NCBI RefSeq assembly: GCF_003259365.1
Contig: NZ_QLLY01000019.1
Span: 1-64,000, forward strand
Direction: 5' to 3'
Length of the DNA: 64,000 nucleotides
Origin: Streptomyces sp. PsTaAH-137
GTDB taxonomy: Bacteria; Actinomycetota; Actinomycetes; Streptomycetales; Streptomycetaceae
Shown: in pieces, positions 13,482 through 22,235 of the stretch
How positions within the stretch are numbered: position 1 is the first letter of the stretch
Layout: each line of letters opens with the position of its first letter
The notes under the pieces: generated by a model
What the model was told of the DNA's origin: nothing
Seen by the model: only the letters and a program-made list of their open reading frames with translations
Database searches by the model: none
Translations under genes and position numbers: made by a program

Positions 13482-15142
13482 CAGGCGGCCGGAAGGCGTC
13501 CCACGGGAACGCGGCGCGGCTGGGGCTCATGGCCCTGCCCGTCGTGTTCTTCGGGGTCTTCTTCGCCTATCCCGTCGTCGCGATCGTCGAGCGCGGGCTG
13601 CACGTCGGCGGCGGCTGGCAGTTCGGGCGGATCACCGAGGTGCTCGGGCAGTCCGACATCCGGCACGTGCTGTGGTTCACCGTGTGGCAGGCGCTCGCGT
13701 CGACCGCGCTCACCCTGCTGGTCGCGCTGCCCGGCGCCTATGTCTTCGCGCGCCTCGACTTCCCCGGCAAGCAGGTGCTGCGGGCCGTCGTGACCGTGCC
13801 GTTCGTGCTGCCGACCGTCGTCGTCGGCACCGCCTTCCTCGCCCTCCTCGGGCGGGGCGGGCTGCTCGACGAGCTGTGGGGCGTGCGGCTGGACACCACG
13901 GTGTGGGCGATCCTGCTCGCGCACGTCTTCTTCAATTACGCGGTCGTCGTACGGACCGTGGGCGGGCTGTGGGCGCAGCTCGATCCGCGGCAGGAGGAGG
14001 CCGCGCGGATGCTCGGCGCCTCGCGCCTCGCCGCCTGGCGGAAGGTGACGCTGCCCGCGCTCGGGCCTGCCGTGGCGGCCGCCGCGCTGATGGTGTTCCT
14101 GTTCACCTTCACCTCGTTCGGCGTCGTGCAGATCCTCGGCGGGCCCGGGTTCTCGACGCTGGAGGTCGAGATCTACCGGCAGACCGCGCAGATCTTCGAC
14201 CTGCCGACCGCCGCCGTGCTCACCCTCGTGCAGTTCGCCGCCGTCGGGCTGATCCTCGCCGTGCACGCCTGGACCGTGCGGCGGCGGGAGAGCGCCCTGC
14301 GGCTCGTCGACGCCACGCAGACGGCAGGGCGGCCGCGCGGCGCCGGGCAGTGGGCCCTGCTGGGCGGGGTCCTCGCGAGCGTCGTCGTGCTGGTCCTGCT
14401 GCCGCTGGGCGTGCTGGTCCTGCGCTCGTTCGACACGGCGGACGGGTTCGGGTTCGGCTACTACCGGGCGCTGCTCTCGTCCGACGGCGGCACCTTCCTC
14501 GTACCGCCGATCGACGCCATCGGGAACTCGCTGGAGTACGCGCTCGCCGCCACCGCCATCGCGCTGCTGATCGGCGGCCTCGCCGCGGCGGCGCTGACCC
14601 GGCGGGCCGGGCGGCTGGTGCGCGGGTTCGACGCGCTGCTGATGCTGCCGCTGGGCGTGTCCGCGGTGACCGTCGGGTTCGGGTTCCTCATCACCCTCGA
14701 CAAGCCGCCGCTCGACCTGCGGGCCTCCTGGATCCTGGTGCCGCTCGCGCAGGCGCTCGTGGGCGTGCCCTTCGTCGTACGGACCATGCTGCCGGTGCTG
14801 CGCGCCGTCGACGGACGCCTGCGGGAGGCCGCAGCCGTCCTCGGCGCCTCGCCGCTGCGGGCCTGGCGGGAGGTCGATCTGCCGATGGTGCGGCGGGCGC
14901 TGCTCGTCGCCGCCGGGTTCGCCTTCGCCGTCTCGCTCGGCGAGTTCGGGGCGACCGTGTTCATCGCGCGGCCCGACAACCCGACGCTGCCCGTCGCCGT
15001 GGCCCGCCTCCTCGGGCGGGCCGGTGACCTCAACTACGGGCAGGCGATGGCCCTCTCGACGATCCTGATGCTCGTCTGCGCCGTCTGCCTGCTGCTGCTC
15101 GAACGCATCCGGCCTGCGAAGGCCACGACCGGGGAGTTCTGA
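13457..15142 (+). CDS. thiP: Thiamine ABC transporter, fused permease
   Basis: The 561-residue membrane protein is two permease halves in tandem, as in ThiP of other bacteria. Each half has about six helices and an EAA loop: EEAARMLGASRLAAWRKVTLPALGPAV near residue 180, and REAAAVLGASPLRAWREVDLPMVRRAL near 460. It forms the whole transmembrane channel as a single chain. The start is probably GTG 13457 inside the thiB end, which gives translational coupling. The stop TGA shares one base with the ATG of thiQ. The 663-residue frame on the other strand is a shadow. Confidence 0.92.
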   Translation: MDLARTEVAGGRKASHGNAARLGLMALPVVFFGVFFAYPVVAIVERGLHVGGGWQFGRITEVLGQSDIRHVLWFTVWQALASTALTLLVALPGAYVFARLDFPGKQVLRAVVTVPFVLPTVVVGTAFLALLGRGGLLDELWGVRLDTTVWAILLAHVFFNYAVVVRTVGGLWAQLDPRQEEAARMLGASRLAAWRKVTLPALGPAVAAAALMVFLFTFTSFGVVQILGGPGFSTLEVEIYRQTAQIFDLPTAAVLTLVQFAAVGLILAVHAWTVRRRESALRLVDATQTAGRPRGAGQWALLGGVLASVVVLVLLPLGVLVLRSFDTADGFGFGYYRALLSSDGGTFLVPPIDAIGNSLEYALAATAIALLIGGLAAAALTRRAGRLVRGFDALLMLPLGVSAVTVGFGFLITLDKPPLDLRASWILVPLAQALVGVPFVVRTMLPVLRAVDGRLREAAAVLGASPLRAWREVDLPMVRRALLVAAGFAFAVSLGEFGATVFIARPDNPTLPVAVARLLGRAGDLNYGQAMALSTILMLVCAVCLLLLERIRPAKATTGEF

Positions 15143-16182
15143 TGACACCCTCGCCGCCGCTGCTTCAACTGAGCGATGTCACCGTACGGTTCGGTGGGCG
15201 CCCGGTGCTCGACACGGTCGGCCTCGATGTCGCCGAGCACGAGATCGTGTGCGTGCTCGGGCCCAGCGGCAGCGGCAAGTCGACGCTGCTGCGGGCCGTC
15301 GCGGGGCTCCAGGACCTCGACTCGGGGCAGGTGTCGCTCGGCGGGCGCGACCAGCGTGGCGTGCCCGCGCACAAGCGGGGCGTGGGCCTGATGTTCCAGG
15401 ACCACCAGCTGTTCCCGCAGCGCGACGTCGGCGGCAACGTCGCCTTCGGGCTGCGCATGCACGGTGCCTCGAAGGCGGAACAGGCCGATCGTGTACGGGA
15501 ATTGCTCGCCCTCGTCGGACTGTCCGGCGCCGAGCGGCGCGCCGTCGCCGCGCTCTCCGGCGGTGAGCAGCAGCGCGTCGCCCTGGCCAGAGCCCTCGCG
15601 TCGCGGCCCCGGCTGCTGATGCTGGACGAGCCGCTCGGGCAGCTCGACCGCTCGCTGCGGGAGCGGCTCGTGGTCGAACTCCGGGAGCTGTTCGGCGAGC
15701 TGGGGACCACCGTGCTCGCCGTCACCCACGACCAGGGCGAGGCGTTCGCGCTGGCCGACCGGGTCGTGGTGATGCGGGACGGGCGGATCGCCCAGTCCGG
15801 CACGCCCCTCGACGTGTGGCAGCGGCCCGCCGACGAGTTCGTGGCGCGCTTCCTCGGCTTCGACAACGTCGTCGCGGCGACGGTCTCCGGCGAGGTCGCC
15901 GACACGCCCTGGGGCAAGGTGCCGGTGCCCGCCGGGACGGCACAGGGGGCGGGTCACATCCTCGTACGGCCGGCCGGAGTGCGTCCGGTCTCCGCCGACG
16001 AGGCACAGCTGACGTGCACCGTCGCCGCCCGCACCTTCCGGGGTACGCACGTCGCGCTGCACCTGCAACCGGCCGACGCGCCCCGTCTCGAGGCGGCGTG
16101 CGCGCTGCGGGACGCGCCCGAGGTGGGCGACGAGGTGGGCGTCGCCTTCGACGCCGGGGAGATCGTGGCGCTGGCCGGCTAG
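15142..16182 (+). CDS. thiQ: Thiamine ABC transporter, ATPase
   Basis: The 346-residue ABC ATPase drives thiamine uptake with ThiBP. Walker A is GPSGSGKS (about 40-47), the Q-loop is in MFQDHQLFPQ, the signature is LSGGEQQRVALARAL, and Walker B is LLMLDEPLGQLD followed by TVLAVTHDQGEA. About 100 further residues form a TOBE-like regulatory domain. That makes it longer than the E. coli ThiQ (about 230 residues) and closer to the PotA/FbpC type. ATG 15142 overlaps the thiP stop. It is the last gene of the operon, followed by a strong hairpin. Confidence 0.92.
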   Translation: MTPSPPLLQLSDVTVRFGGRPVLDTVGLDVAEHEIVCVLGPSGSGKSTLLRAVAGLQDLDSGQVSLGGRDQRGVPAHKRGVGLMFQDHQLFPQRDVGGNVAFGLRMHGASKAEQADRVRELLALVGLSGAERRAVAALSGGEQQRVALARALASRPRLLMLDEPLGQLDRSLRERLVVELRELFGELGTTVLAVTHDQGEAFALADRVVVMRDGRIAQSGTPLDVWQRPADEFVARFLGFDNVVAATVSGEVADTPWGKVPVPAGTAQGAGHILVRPAGVRPVSADEAQLTCTVAARTFRGTHVALHLQPADAPRLEAACALRDAPEVGDEVGVAFDAGEIVALAG

Positions 16183-16209
16183 AACGCACGTAGGCCCGGA
16201 CACGCAAAA

Positions 16210-16254
16210 GCGGCCGTACCAGGCACCGGTGCTGCTGGTGCCCCGTACGGCCGC
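16210..16254. terminator. Bidirectional terminator hairpin
   Basis: Arms 16210-16227 and 16237-16254 pair in 16 of 18 positions around a 9-base loop, between the convergent thiQ and LAETG-protein genes. There is an AAAA run just before the left arm, which would serve as the U-tract for minus-strand transcripts. Confidence 0.8.
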
Positions 16255-16263
16255 CGAAGCGGA

Positions 16264-16950
16264 TCAGGCCTTCGCGCCGCCACGCTTGCGGAGCGCGAAC
16301 ACCACGCCGCCGCCCGCGACGACCAGCGCCGCCGCGATGCCCGCGAACAGGCCGGTGTTGGAGCTGGCTCCGGTCTCCGCCAGGTTCGAGTCACCGGCCC
16401 GGGAGGCCGAGTTGGCGGGGGCCGGGGCGGCCTCGGAGGTGGACGCCGAAGCGCTCGGCGTGGCCGACTCGGCCGGGGTGCTCGGCGCCGAGGACGACGG
16501 CGTCGCGCTCGGGGTCGGCTTCTCGGTCGGCTTCTCCGTGGCGCACGCGGTGGCGGGCGTGGTGACGCCGCCCTTGATGTCCTCGTCGACGTTGTACTTG
16601 TCCGTCTTGACGTGGATGCGGTACGTCGCGTTCGGCGCCCAGTTCTCTTCGAACGTGACGGTGGCGCCCTCACGGGTGCCCTTCACGACCTGCGAACCGA
16701 TCTCCTTCTCCGAGCCGTTCGACTGGAGGAAGACGGTGACGGTCGCCGGGGTGCCCGAGCTGTCCTTGTCGGTGACGGTGATGACGCCCTTGTCGCCGGT
16801 GCAGCTCGCCGCAGCGGTGAACTCGGAGATGTTGCACGCGGAAGCGGTGCCCGCGGCACCGACGGCCAGCACGGTCGCGGCGCACGCGACACCGGCGATA
16901 CGTCCGGCGCGGCCGGATATACGGGAGGAAAGGGAGGGGGGTACGGACAC
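16264..16950 (-). CDS. LAETG-anchored cell-surface protein
   Basis: The 228-residue exported protein has an N-terminal signal peptide (RIAGVACAATVLAVGAAGTASA, cut near residue 38). An Ig-like beta domain of about 100 residues follows, containing C39, C50 and a later Cys after TTPAT. Next is a low-complexity stretch of Ser, Thr, Pro, Glu and Ala, then the sorting signal LAETG, a hydrophobic helix and a basic tail (RKRGGAKA). LAETG is the form preferred by class E sortases of Streptomyces, so it is probably linked to peptidoglycan. The start is GTG 16950. The stalk suggests it displays the Ig-like domain above the wall. Its ligand is unknown. Confidence 0.85.
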   Translation of the reverse strand: MSVPPSLSSRISGRAGRIAGVACAATVLAVGAAGTASACNISEFTAAASCTGDKGVITVTDKDSSGTPATVTVFLQSNGSEKEIGSQVVKGTREGATVTFEENWAPNATYRIHVKTDKYNVDEDIKGGVTTPATACATEKPTEKPTPSATPSSSAPSTPAESATPSASASTSEAAPAPANSASRAGDSNLAETGASSNTGLFAGIAAALVVAGGGVVFALRKRGGAKA

Positions 16951-17088
16951 TGTTGTCCTTCACGGGATCTTGTGGAGATGAGGGGATACTGTGGGACAGC
17001 ACACGGCTTCTGCCACGGGACCCCCACGGTCACCTCACGTTTACAAGTGCACGTGACGCAACGTCAATGCACAAACAGGGCACAGCAG

Positions 17089-18240
17089 TCAGTCTTGACC
17101 TTTGCTTGACCCGGCGATCCGTTTCAATGCCTCCCCGGCTTCCTCGACGGTGTCGACGAGTGCGATCCGTGACTCCATGGAGCGGCCCCGCGCGAGCGCC
17201 TGGAGCAGCGGCCATGCGGGCAGCTTCTCCGTCCAGTGCGCGCGGTCGACGAGGACCATCGGCGTGGGCTCGCCCCGCGACTCGTAGTAGTTCGGCGTCG
17301 CGTTGTCGAAGATCTCCTGGACGGTGCCAGCGGCGCCCGGCAGGAAGATCACGCCGGCGTTGGAGCGGGCGAGCAGTCCGTCCTCGCGGGTGGCGTTCGC
17401 GAAGTACTTGGCGAGGTGCGAGGCGAACGGGTTGGGCGGCTCGTGGCCGTAGAACCAGGTGGGGATGCCGACCGAGGAGCCGCCGTCCGGCCAGCGGGTG
17501 CGCACCTCGAAGGCGGCCCTGGCCCACTCGGTGACCGACGGGGTGAACGACGGTGATTTCGCTACGAGTTGGAGCGCGTCGGCGAGCATCGCGTCGTCGA
17601 ACGGGGCCGCGTAGGCGCCCAGGTTCGCCGCCTCCATCGCGCCCGGACCGCCACCGGTCGCCACGGTGAGCCCGGCGCGGGCGAGCGTCCGGCCCAGCCG
17701 GGCGGCGCCCTCGTACGCGTCCGTGCCGCGCGCCATCGCGTGACCGCCCATGACGCCCACCACCCGGGCCCCGGTGAGGAGTTCGTCGAGCGCGTCGGAG
17801 ACCGAGTCGTCGTGCACGGCGCGCAGCATCGAGGCGAACACGTCGCCGTCGGCCTTGGTGCGCTGGAACCAGGCGTAGGCGCGGGCGTCCGGAGTCGCCT
17901 CGTACCCGCCGTCCGTGTCCAGGCCCTCGAAGAGCTCTCCGGGTGCGTAGACATGACCGCGGTACGGGTCGAAGGGGAGACCGGGGACGGGCGGGAAGAC
18001 GAGGGCGCCGCGCGCTCTGACGCGCGCGGCGGCCTCCGCTTCCATCGGGCAGCCGAGGAATATGGCGCCCTGGACGTCCGCGTCGAGCAGGACGGCCGTA
18101 CGGGCCGTCAGGTCGACGGCCTGGACGCGGTGTCCGGTGAGGCCACCGGCGTCCCCGACGACCCGGTCGAACTCGGCGAGCGTCTCGATCTCGCGGTCGG
18201 ACGTGATGCTGTGCGGGGCGGGTTCCGTGGGTGTCGGCAT
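17089..18240 (-). CDS. LOG-family protein (Rossmann fold, PGGxGTxxE-like)
   Basis: The 383-residue protein fits the lysine decarboxylase-like/LOG superfamily, whose members release bases from nucleoside monophosphates (LOG, PpnN). RVVGVMGGHAMARG is the first strand and loop of the nucleotide-binding fold, TVATGGGPGAMEAANLGAY the second, and VIFLPGAAGTVQEIFDNATPNYY occupies the place of the PGGxGTxxE motif, with Ala for the second Gly. It is longer than plant-type LOG (about 200 residues) because of an N-terminal domain of about 140 residues, so it resembles the larger PpnN-like forms. A nucleosidase role is inferred. It appears monocistronic. Confidence 0.82.
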   Translation of the reverse strand: MPTPTEPAPHSITSDREIETLAEFDRVVGDAGGLTGHRVQAVDLTARTAVLLDADVQGAIFLGCPMEAEAAARVRARGALVFPPVPGLPFDPYRGHVYAPGELFEGLDTDGGYEATPDARAYAWFQRTKADGDVFASMLRAVHDDSVSDALDELLTGARVVGVMGGHAMARGTDAYEGAARLGRTLARAGLTVATGGGPGAMEAANLGAYAAPFDDAMLADALQLVAKSPSFTPSVTEWARAAFEVRTRWPDGGSSVGIPTWFYGHEPPNPFASHLAKYFANATREDGLLARSNAGVIFLPGAAGTVQEIFDNATPNYYESRGEPTPMVLVDRAHWTEKLPAWPLLQALARGRSMESRIALVDTVEEAGEALKRIAGSSKGQD

Positions 18241-18289
18241 CCGCCCAGCTTAAGCACCGCCGTCCACCCGGAAGTTGATCCGGAGTCGA

Positions 18290-18697
18290 TCAGCCCTCGA
18301 CGAACGACGGGTCCATCCACGTGATCTCGAAGGTGTGGCCGTCGATGTCGTCGAAGGCGCGGCCGTACATGAACCCGTGGTCCTGCTTCTCGCCGGTCTC
18401 GGTGCCGCCCGCGGCGATCGCCTTCTCCACCAGCTCGTCGACCTTCTCGCGGCTCTCGGCGCTCAGGCACAGCAGCACCTCGCTGCTGGTGGTCGAGTCG
18501 ATGATGGTCTTGTGGGTGAAGCCCGCGTACTTCTCCTTGGTCATCACCATGAGGACGATGGTGTCGCTGACGACCACGGCGGAGGCCGTCTCGTCGGTGA
18601 ACTGCTGGTTGATGGTGAAGCCCAGCTCCGTGAAGAACTTCTTGGCGGCGTCCAGGTCGTTCACGGCGAGATTCACGAAGATCATCTGCTGGTACAT
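18290..18697 (-). CDS. VOC-family (glyoxalase/bleomycin resistance-like) protein
   Basis: A 135-residue protein with two beta-alpha-beta-beta-beta modules of the VOC fold, for example FVNLAVNDLDAAKKFFTELGF at the start and FDDIDGHTFEITWMDPSF at the end. The final Glu in FEITW is a usual metal ligand position. Members include dioxygenases, glyoxalases and drug-binding proteins. This short form with N-terminal IFVNLAV resembles the extradiol-dioxygenase-like family often annotated as glyoxalase. There is no clear operon partner. The substrate cannot be read from the sequence. Confidence 0.85.
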   Translation of the reverse strand: MYQQMIFVNLAVNDLDAAKKFFTELGFTINQQFTDETASAVVVSDTIVLMVMTKEKYAGFTHKTIIDSTTSSEVLLCLSAESREKVDELVEKAIAAGGTETGEKQDHGFMYGRAFDDIDGHTFEITWMDPSFVEG

Positions 18698-18767
18698 GGG
18701 GTGTCCGTCGCCTTCGGTGAGTTGGTTCGTGCCCTGTGCTGAGTAAGACGGACCACGGCGGCAAAAT

Positions 18768-19928
18768 TCATCGCGGGAGCAGCGGAATCGCCGAAAGTTC
18801 CGCCACGGCCCAGGTCAGGGGAACGAACAGGGCGAACAGCGCGCCCGCCCGCAGTGCCACGGCACCGCGCAGCATCGTCGCGGGGGCGCCGAGCCGCAGC
18901 AGCGCCGAGTGCGTGTCCTTCCGGGCCTGGCGGGCCTCGACGGACGCCGTGGCCAGGGTGGCGACGGCGCAGCCGACGACCAGCACCGAGCCGAGCGTGG
19001 ACAGCGGGCCGAGATCGGGGCCCCTGCCCGCGTACAGGGCGACCGCCGCGTACGTGCCGGAGGCGACGGCGCACAGGACGCCGATCGGTGCCCCGATGCG
19101 CCGCGCCTCCTCCTGGAGCACGCGCCCGGCCAGCAGCCGCACCGCGCCGGGCCGCACCGCCTGGAGGGCGCGCCCGCAGTGGTACGTGAGGGCGGGCCCG
19201 GCGAGGGCGAGGCCGAGCGCGGTCAGCGCCCAGCCGGCCAGCACCCCCGAGGAGGAGCCGCCGAGGCCGCCCGGCATCGGGAAGCCGCGGTCGCCCCGCG
19301 CGTGCGAGGCGTACGTCTCCACGGCGAGCCCGGCGGCGAGCAGCGCGATGCCCCAGGGCAGCCCGGTGGGCGCGGGGGAGGGCTCGCGCTGCTCCTCCTC
19401 GGCCTCACCGGCCTTCCTGGGCCGCGGGCGCAGCACCACGGCCGAGGCCGCCGACGCCGCCACCGGCACGAAGGTGAGCAGGGTCAGCGCGGCGGCCAGC
19501 GGCAGCGGCTTGCTCGCGGCGAGCAGGTCGCGGGCCGCGCCGTCGAACGGCAGCCCCGACAGATCGCCCCGCAGGTGCAGGAAGAACAGCAGCGCCAGCA
19601 TCGAGCCCAGCGTGCAGGCGATCGCGGTGGAGATCGCCGAGAGCAGCGTGAGGCGGGCCGGGCCGAGGCCGACCGCCGACAGGCCCGAGCGCGGCTTCGT
19701 ACCGGGGTCGGAGCGGGCCACGGCGACCGCGAAGTACACGGTGGCCGCCAGCGGGATCGCGCACCAGGCGAGCCGGAGCAGGGAGCCGCCGGAGGCGTCG
19801 GGGTGACCCATCGCGTAGCCCAGCGTGCACAGCAGCAGGAAACCGGTGCCGCCCGACGCGGCGGCCACCAGGAGTCTGCGCAGCTGGACCAGGGGATGGG
19901 CGCCGCGGGCTAGACGGAGACTGAGCAC
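18768..19928 (-). CDS. ABC exporter membrane subunit
   Basis: The 386-residue polytopic membrane protein has about eight hydrophobic segments and a basic/acidic loop near residue 180 (RPRPRKAGEAEEEQREPSP). It resembles half of an FtsX/MacB-type permease without a clear extracellular domain. The start is taken as GTG 19928, 19 bases inside the upstream ATPase gene, which implies coupled translation. The frame runs on to 20819, but that extension only shadows the ATPase gene. Together the two genes form an ABC system whose substrate is unknown; permeases of this type often export peptides or lipids. Confidence 0.78.
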   Translation of the reverse strand: MLSLRLARGAHPLVQLRRLLVAAASGGTGFLLLCTLGYAMGHPDASGGSLLRLAWCAIPLAATVYFAVAVARSDPGTKPRSGLSAVGLGPARLTLLSAISTAIACTLGSMLALLFFLHLRGDLSGLPFDGAARDLLAASKPLPLAAALTLLTFVPVAASAASAVVLRPRPRKAGEAEEEQREPSPAPTGLPWGIALLAAGLAVETYASHARGDRGFPMPGGLGGSSSGVLAGWALTALGLALAGPALTYHCGRALQAVRPGAVRLLAGRVLQEEARRIGAPIGVLCAVASGTYAAVALYAGRGPDLGPLSTLGSVLVVGCAVATLATASVEARQARKDTHSALLRLGAPATMLRGAVALRAGALFALFVPLTWAVAELSAIPLLPR

Positions 19929-20698
19929 GCGGCCCGGCCCCCCGTCTCCTCGATGTTCTTGGGGTCCTTCGGGTCCTTGGGGTCCTTCGGGCCTGCCGGC
20001 AGGTCCACGGTGGTGACCCGGCGCCCGTCGAGCAGCGACACCGTGCGGTCGGCGAGCGCGCTGACCTCGTTGTCGTGCGTGGCCAGGACGACGGTGATGG
20101 CGTGCGAGCGGGCCGCCGCCGTCAGCGTGCGCAGGACGTGCGCGCGGTCCGCGCGGTGCAGGGTCGCCGTCGGCTCGTCGGCGAAGACCACGTCGGGGCC
20201 GTGCACGAGGGCGCGGGCGATGGCGACGCGCTGGCGCTCGGCCATGGTCAGGGTGTGCGGGCGCTTGCGGGCGAGCTGGCCGACGTCGAGCCGGTCCAGC
20301 CACTCGTGGGCGGCCGTCTTGGCGGGCCGGCGTCCCACGCCGCGCAGCATCAGCGGCAGCGCGGTGTTCTCCCAGACGTTCAGCTCGGGGACGAGGACCG
20401 GCTCCGGGTCGATCCAGCCGAACCGGTCCCGCCGCAGCCGTTCCCGCACGAGCGGGCCCATGGTGTGCACGGGGGCGCTGTTGAACCACACCTCCCCGCC
20501 CCGGTCGGGCAGCAGCTGGCCCGACAGGCACTGCAGGAGCGTCGTCTTCCCGGCACCGCGCGGGCCGGTGACGGCGAGGATCTCGCCTTCGCGGACACCG
20601 AGGGAGACCCCGGTGAGCGCGGGCGAGCCGCTGTGGGAGAAGTGCAGGGCGCGGGCCCAGAGCACATCGTTGTCCGGCGGGGCCACCATGGCGTACAC
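19910..20698 (-). CDS. ABC transporter ATPase with degenerate signature
   Basis: A 262-residue ABC ATPase. Walker A is GPRGAGKTT, and Walker B is VVFADEPTATL followed by ITVVLATHDNEV. The signature normally reading LSGGQ is LTMAERQRVAIARAL, so its first part is altered while the QRVAIARAL helix is intact. The C-terminus carries KDP repeats encoded by a 9-bp tandem repeat. It resembles LolD/MacB-type subunits. GTG 20698 or ATG 20689 may be the start. It overlaps the permease gene by 19 bases. The altered signature may lower ATPase activity but occurs in some actinobacterial exporters. Confidence 0.85.
   Translation of the reverse strand: MYAMVAPPDNDVLWARALHFSHSGSPALTGVSLGVREGEILAVTGPRGAGKTTLLQCLSGQLLPDRGGEVWFNSAPVHTMGPLVRERLRRDRFGWIDPEPVLVPELNVWENTALPLMLRGVGRRPAKTAAHEWLDRLDVGQLARKRPHTLTMAERQRVAIARALVHGPDVVFADEPTATLHRADRAHVLRTLTAAARSHAITVVLATHDNEVSALADRTVSLLDGRRVTTVDLPAGPKDPKDPKDPKNIEETGGRAACSVSV
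19956..19991. repeat. Four 9-bp tandem units inside the ABC ATPase gene
   Basis: The plus strand shows four 9-base units alternating TCCTTCGGG and TCCTTGGGG (the first slightly changed). On the coding strand they give the KDPKDPKDPKN tail near the C-terminus. The unit length keeps frame, so copy number could vary between strains without breaking the protein. Confidence 0.8.
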
Positions 20699-20868
20699 CT
20701 CGGTTCAGATCAGTTGCCTTCCCCCGTACGAGGGAACGAAGGCGAGGCCGATCGGTCACGAGCACGCTAGGTATCTCATCGGGCCGCAGGGGAAAAGGAC
20801 GCGGCCCGGCCGCTCCCATCTCACTCGGATGGGGCAGCCGGGCCGTTGCGCCGTTGCTCGGAGGGAGA

Positions 20869-22233
20869 TCAGATCTTCGTCCAGGCCTCCGTGAGGACCT
20901 GGCGGATGATCCCCTCGATCTCGTCGAACGTGGACTGGTCCGAGATCAGCGGCGGCGAGAGCTGGATGACCGGGTCACCACGGTCGTCGGCGCGGCAGTA
21001 CAGGCCGTACTCGAAGAGCTTCTTCGACACGTAGCCGTAGAGGATCCGCTCCGACTCCTCGTCGGTGAAGGACTCCTTGGTGGCCTTGTCCTTCACGAGC
21101 TCGATGCCGTAGAAGAAGCCGTTGCCGCGGACGTCGCCGACGATCGGCAGGTCGTTGAGCTTCTGGAGCGTGTTGAGGAAGTTCGCCTCGTTGTCCAGCA
21201 CGTGCTGGTTGAGGCCCTCGCGCTCGAAGATGTCGAGGTTGGCGAGACCGACGGCCGCGGAGACCGGGTGGCCGCCGAACGTGTAGCCGTGCAGGAACGT
21301 GTTGTCGCCCTTGTAGAACGGCTCGGCGATCCGGTCGGAGACGATGGCCGCACCGATCGGGGAGTAGCCGGACGTCATGCCCTTGGCGCAGGTGATGATG
21401 TCGGGCACGTAGCCGAACTTGTCACAGGCGAACATCGTGCCGAGGCGGCCGAAGGCGCAGATGACCTCGTCCGAGACGAGCAGCACGTCGTACTGGTCGC
21501 AGATCTCGCGCACGCGCTGGAAGTAGCCGGGCGGCGGCGGGAAGCAGCCACCGGCGTTCTGCACCGGCTCCAGGAAGACGGCCGCGACCGTCTCCGGGCC
21601 CTCGAACAGGATTTCCTGCTCGATCTGGTCGGCGGCCCAGCGGCCGAAGGCCTCCGGGTCGTCGCCGTGGATCGGGGCGCGGTAGATGTTCGTGTTCGGC
21701 ACCTTGTGCGCGCCCGGGACGAGCGGCTCGAAGGGGGCCTTGAGGGCCGGCAGACCGGTGATGGACAGGGCGCCCTGCGGGGTGCCGTGGTAGGCGACCG
21801 CGCGCGAGATGACCTTGTACTTCGTGTGGTTGCCGGTGAGCTTGTGGTACTGCTTCGCCAGCTTCCACGCGGTCTCGACGGCCTCGCCGCCACCGGTGGT
21901 GAAGAAGACCTTGTTGAGGTCGCCCGGAGCGTAGTGGGCCAGGCGCTCGGCCAGCTCCACGGCCTTGGGGTGGGCGTACGACCAGATCGGGAAGAAGGCC
22001 AGCTCGGCGGCCTGCTTGGCGGCCACCTCGGCGAGCTCCTGGCGGCCGTGGCCGGCCTGGACCACGAACAGGCCCGCGAGGCCGTCGAGGTACTTCTTGC
22101 CCTTGTCGTCGTAGATGTAGGTGCCCTCGCCACGCACGATGGTGGGAACGGGCGCGTTCTCGTACGACGACATGCGGGTGAAGTGCATCCACAGGTGGTC
22201 GTACGCGCTCTGGCTGAGGTCCTTGGTGCTCAC
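20869..22233 (-). CDS. Class III aminotransferase, probable putrescine/polyamine type
   Basis: The 454-residue PLP enzyme has the PLP-binding Lys in IITCAKGMTSGYSP, and the cofactor and substrate segments TTGGGEAVETAWKLAKQYH and VLLVSDEVICAFGRLG. It belongs with aspartate aminotransferase family members that act on putrescine, diamines or omega-amino acids. The start is GTG 22233, two bases after the stop of the Lrp-type gene. A divergent aldehyde dehydrogenase gene would oxidise the resulting aminoaldehyde. From memory this corresponds to S. coelicolor SCO5655, studied in polyamine breakdown. The exact amine is inferred from context. Confidence 0.88.
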   Translation of the reverse strand: MSTKDLSQSAYDHLWMHFTRMSSYENAPVPTIVRGEGTYIYDDKGKKYLDGLAGLFVVQAGHGRQELAEVAAKQAAELAFFPIWSYAHPKAVELAERLAHYAPGDLNKVFFTTGGGEAVETAWKLAKQYHKLTGNHTKYKVISRAVAYHGTPQGALSITGLPALKAPFEPLVPGAHKVPNTNIYRAPIHGDDPEAFGRWAADQIEQEILFEGPETVAAVFLEPVQNAGGCFPPPPGYFQRVREICDQYDVLLVSDEVICAFGRLGTMFACDKFGYVPDIITCAKGMTSGYSPIGAAIVSDRIAEPFYKGDNTFLHGYTFGGHPVSAAVGLANLDIFEREGLNQHVLDNEANFLNTLQKLNDLPIVGDVRGNGFFYGIELVKDKATKESFTDEESERILYGYVSKKLFEYGLYCRADDRGDPVIQLSPPLISDQSTFDEIEGIIRQVLTEAWTKI

Positions 22234-22235
22234 GC

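Noticed and set aside
13157..15148. 663-codon frame antisense to thiP
   Set aside because: The translation is rich in Arg, Gln, Gly, His and Pro without any fold, and the plus strand has a convincing permease.
18768..20819. 683-codon frame suggesting an ATPase-permease fusion
   Set aside because: The N-terminal part is only another frame of the separate ABC ATPase gene (19910-20698), with Arg/Pro/Ala nonsense; the permease starts near 19928.
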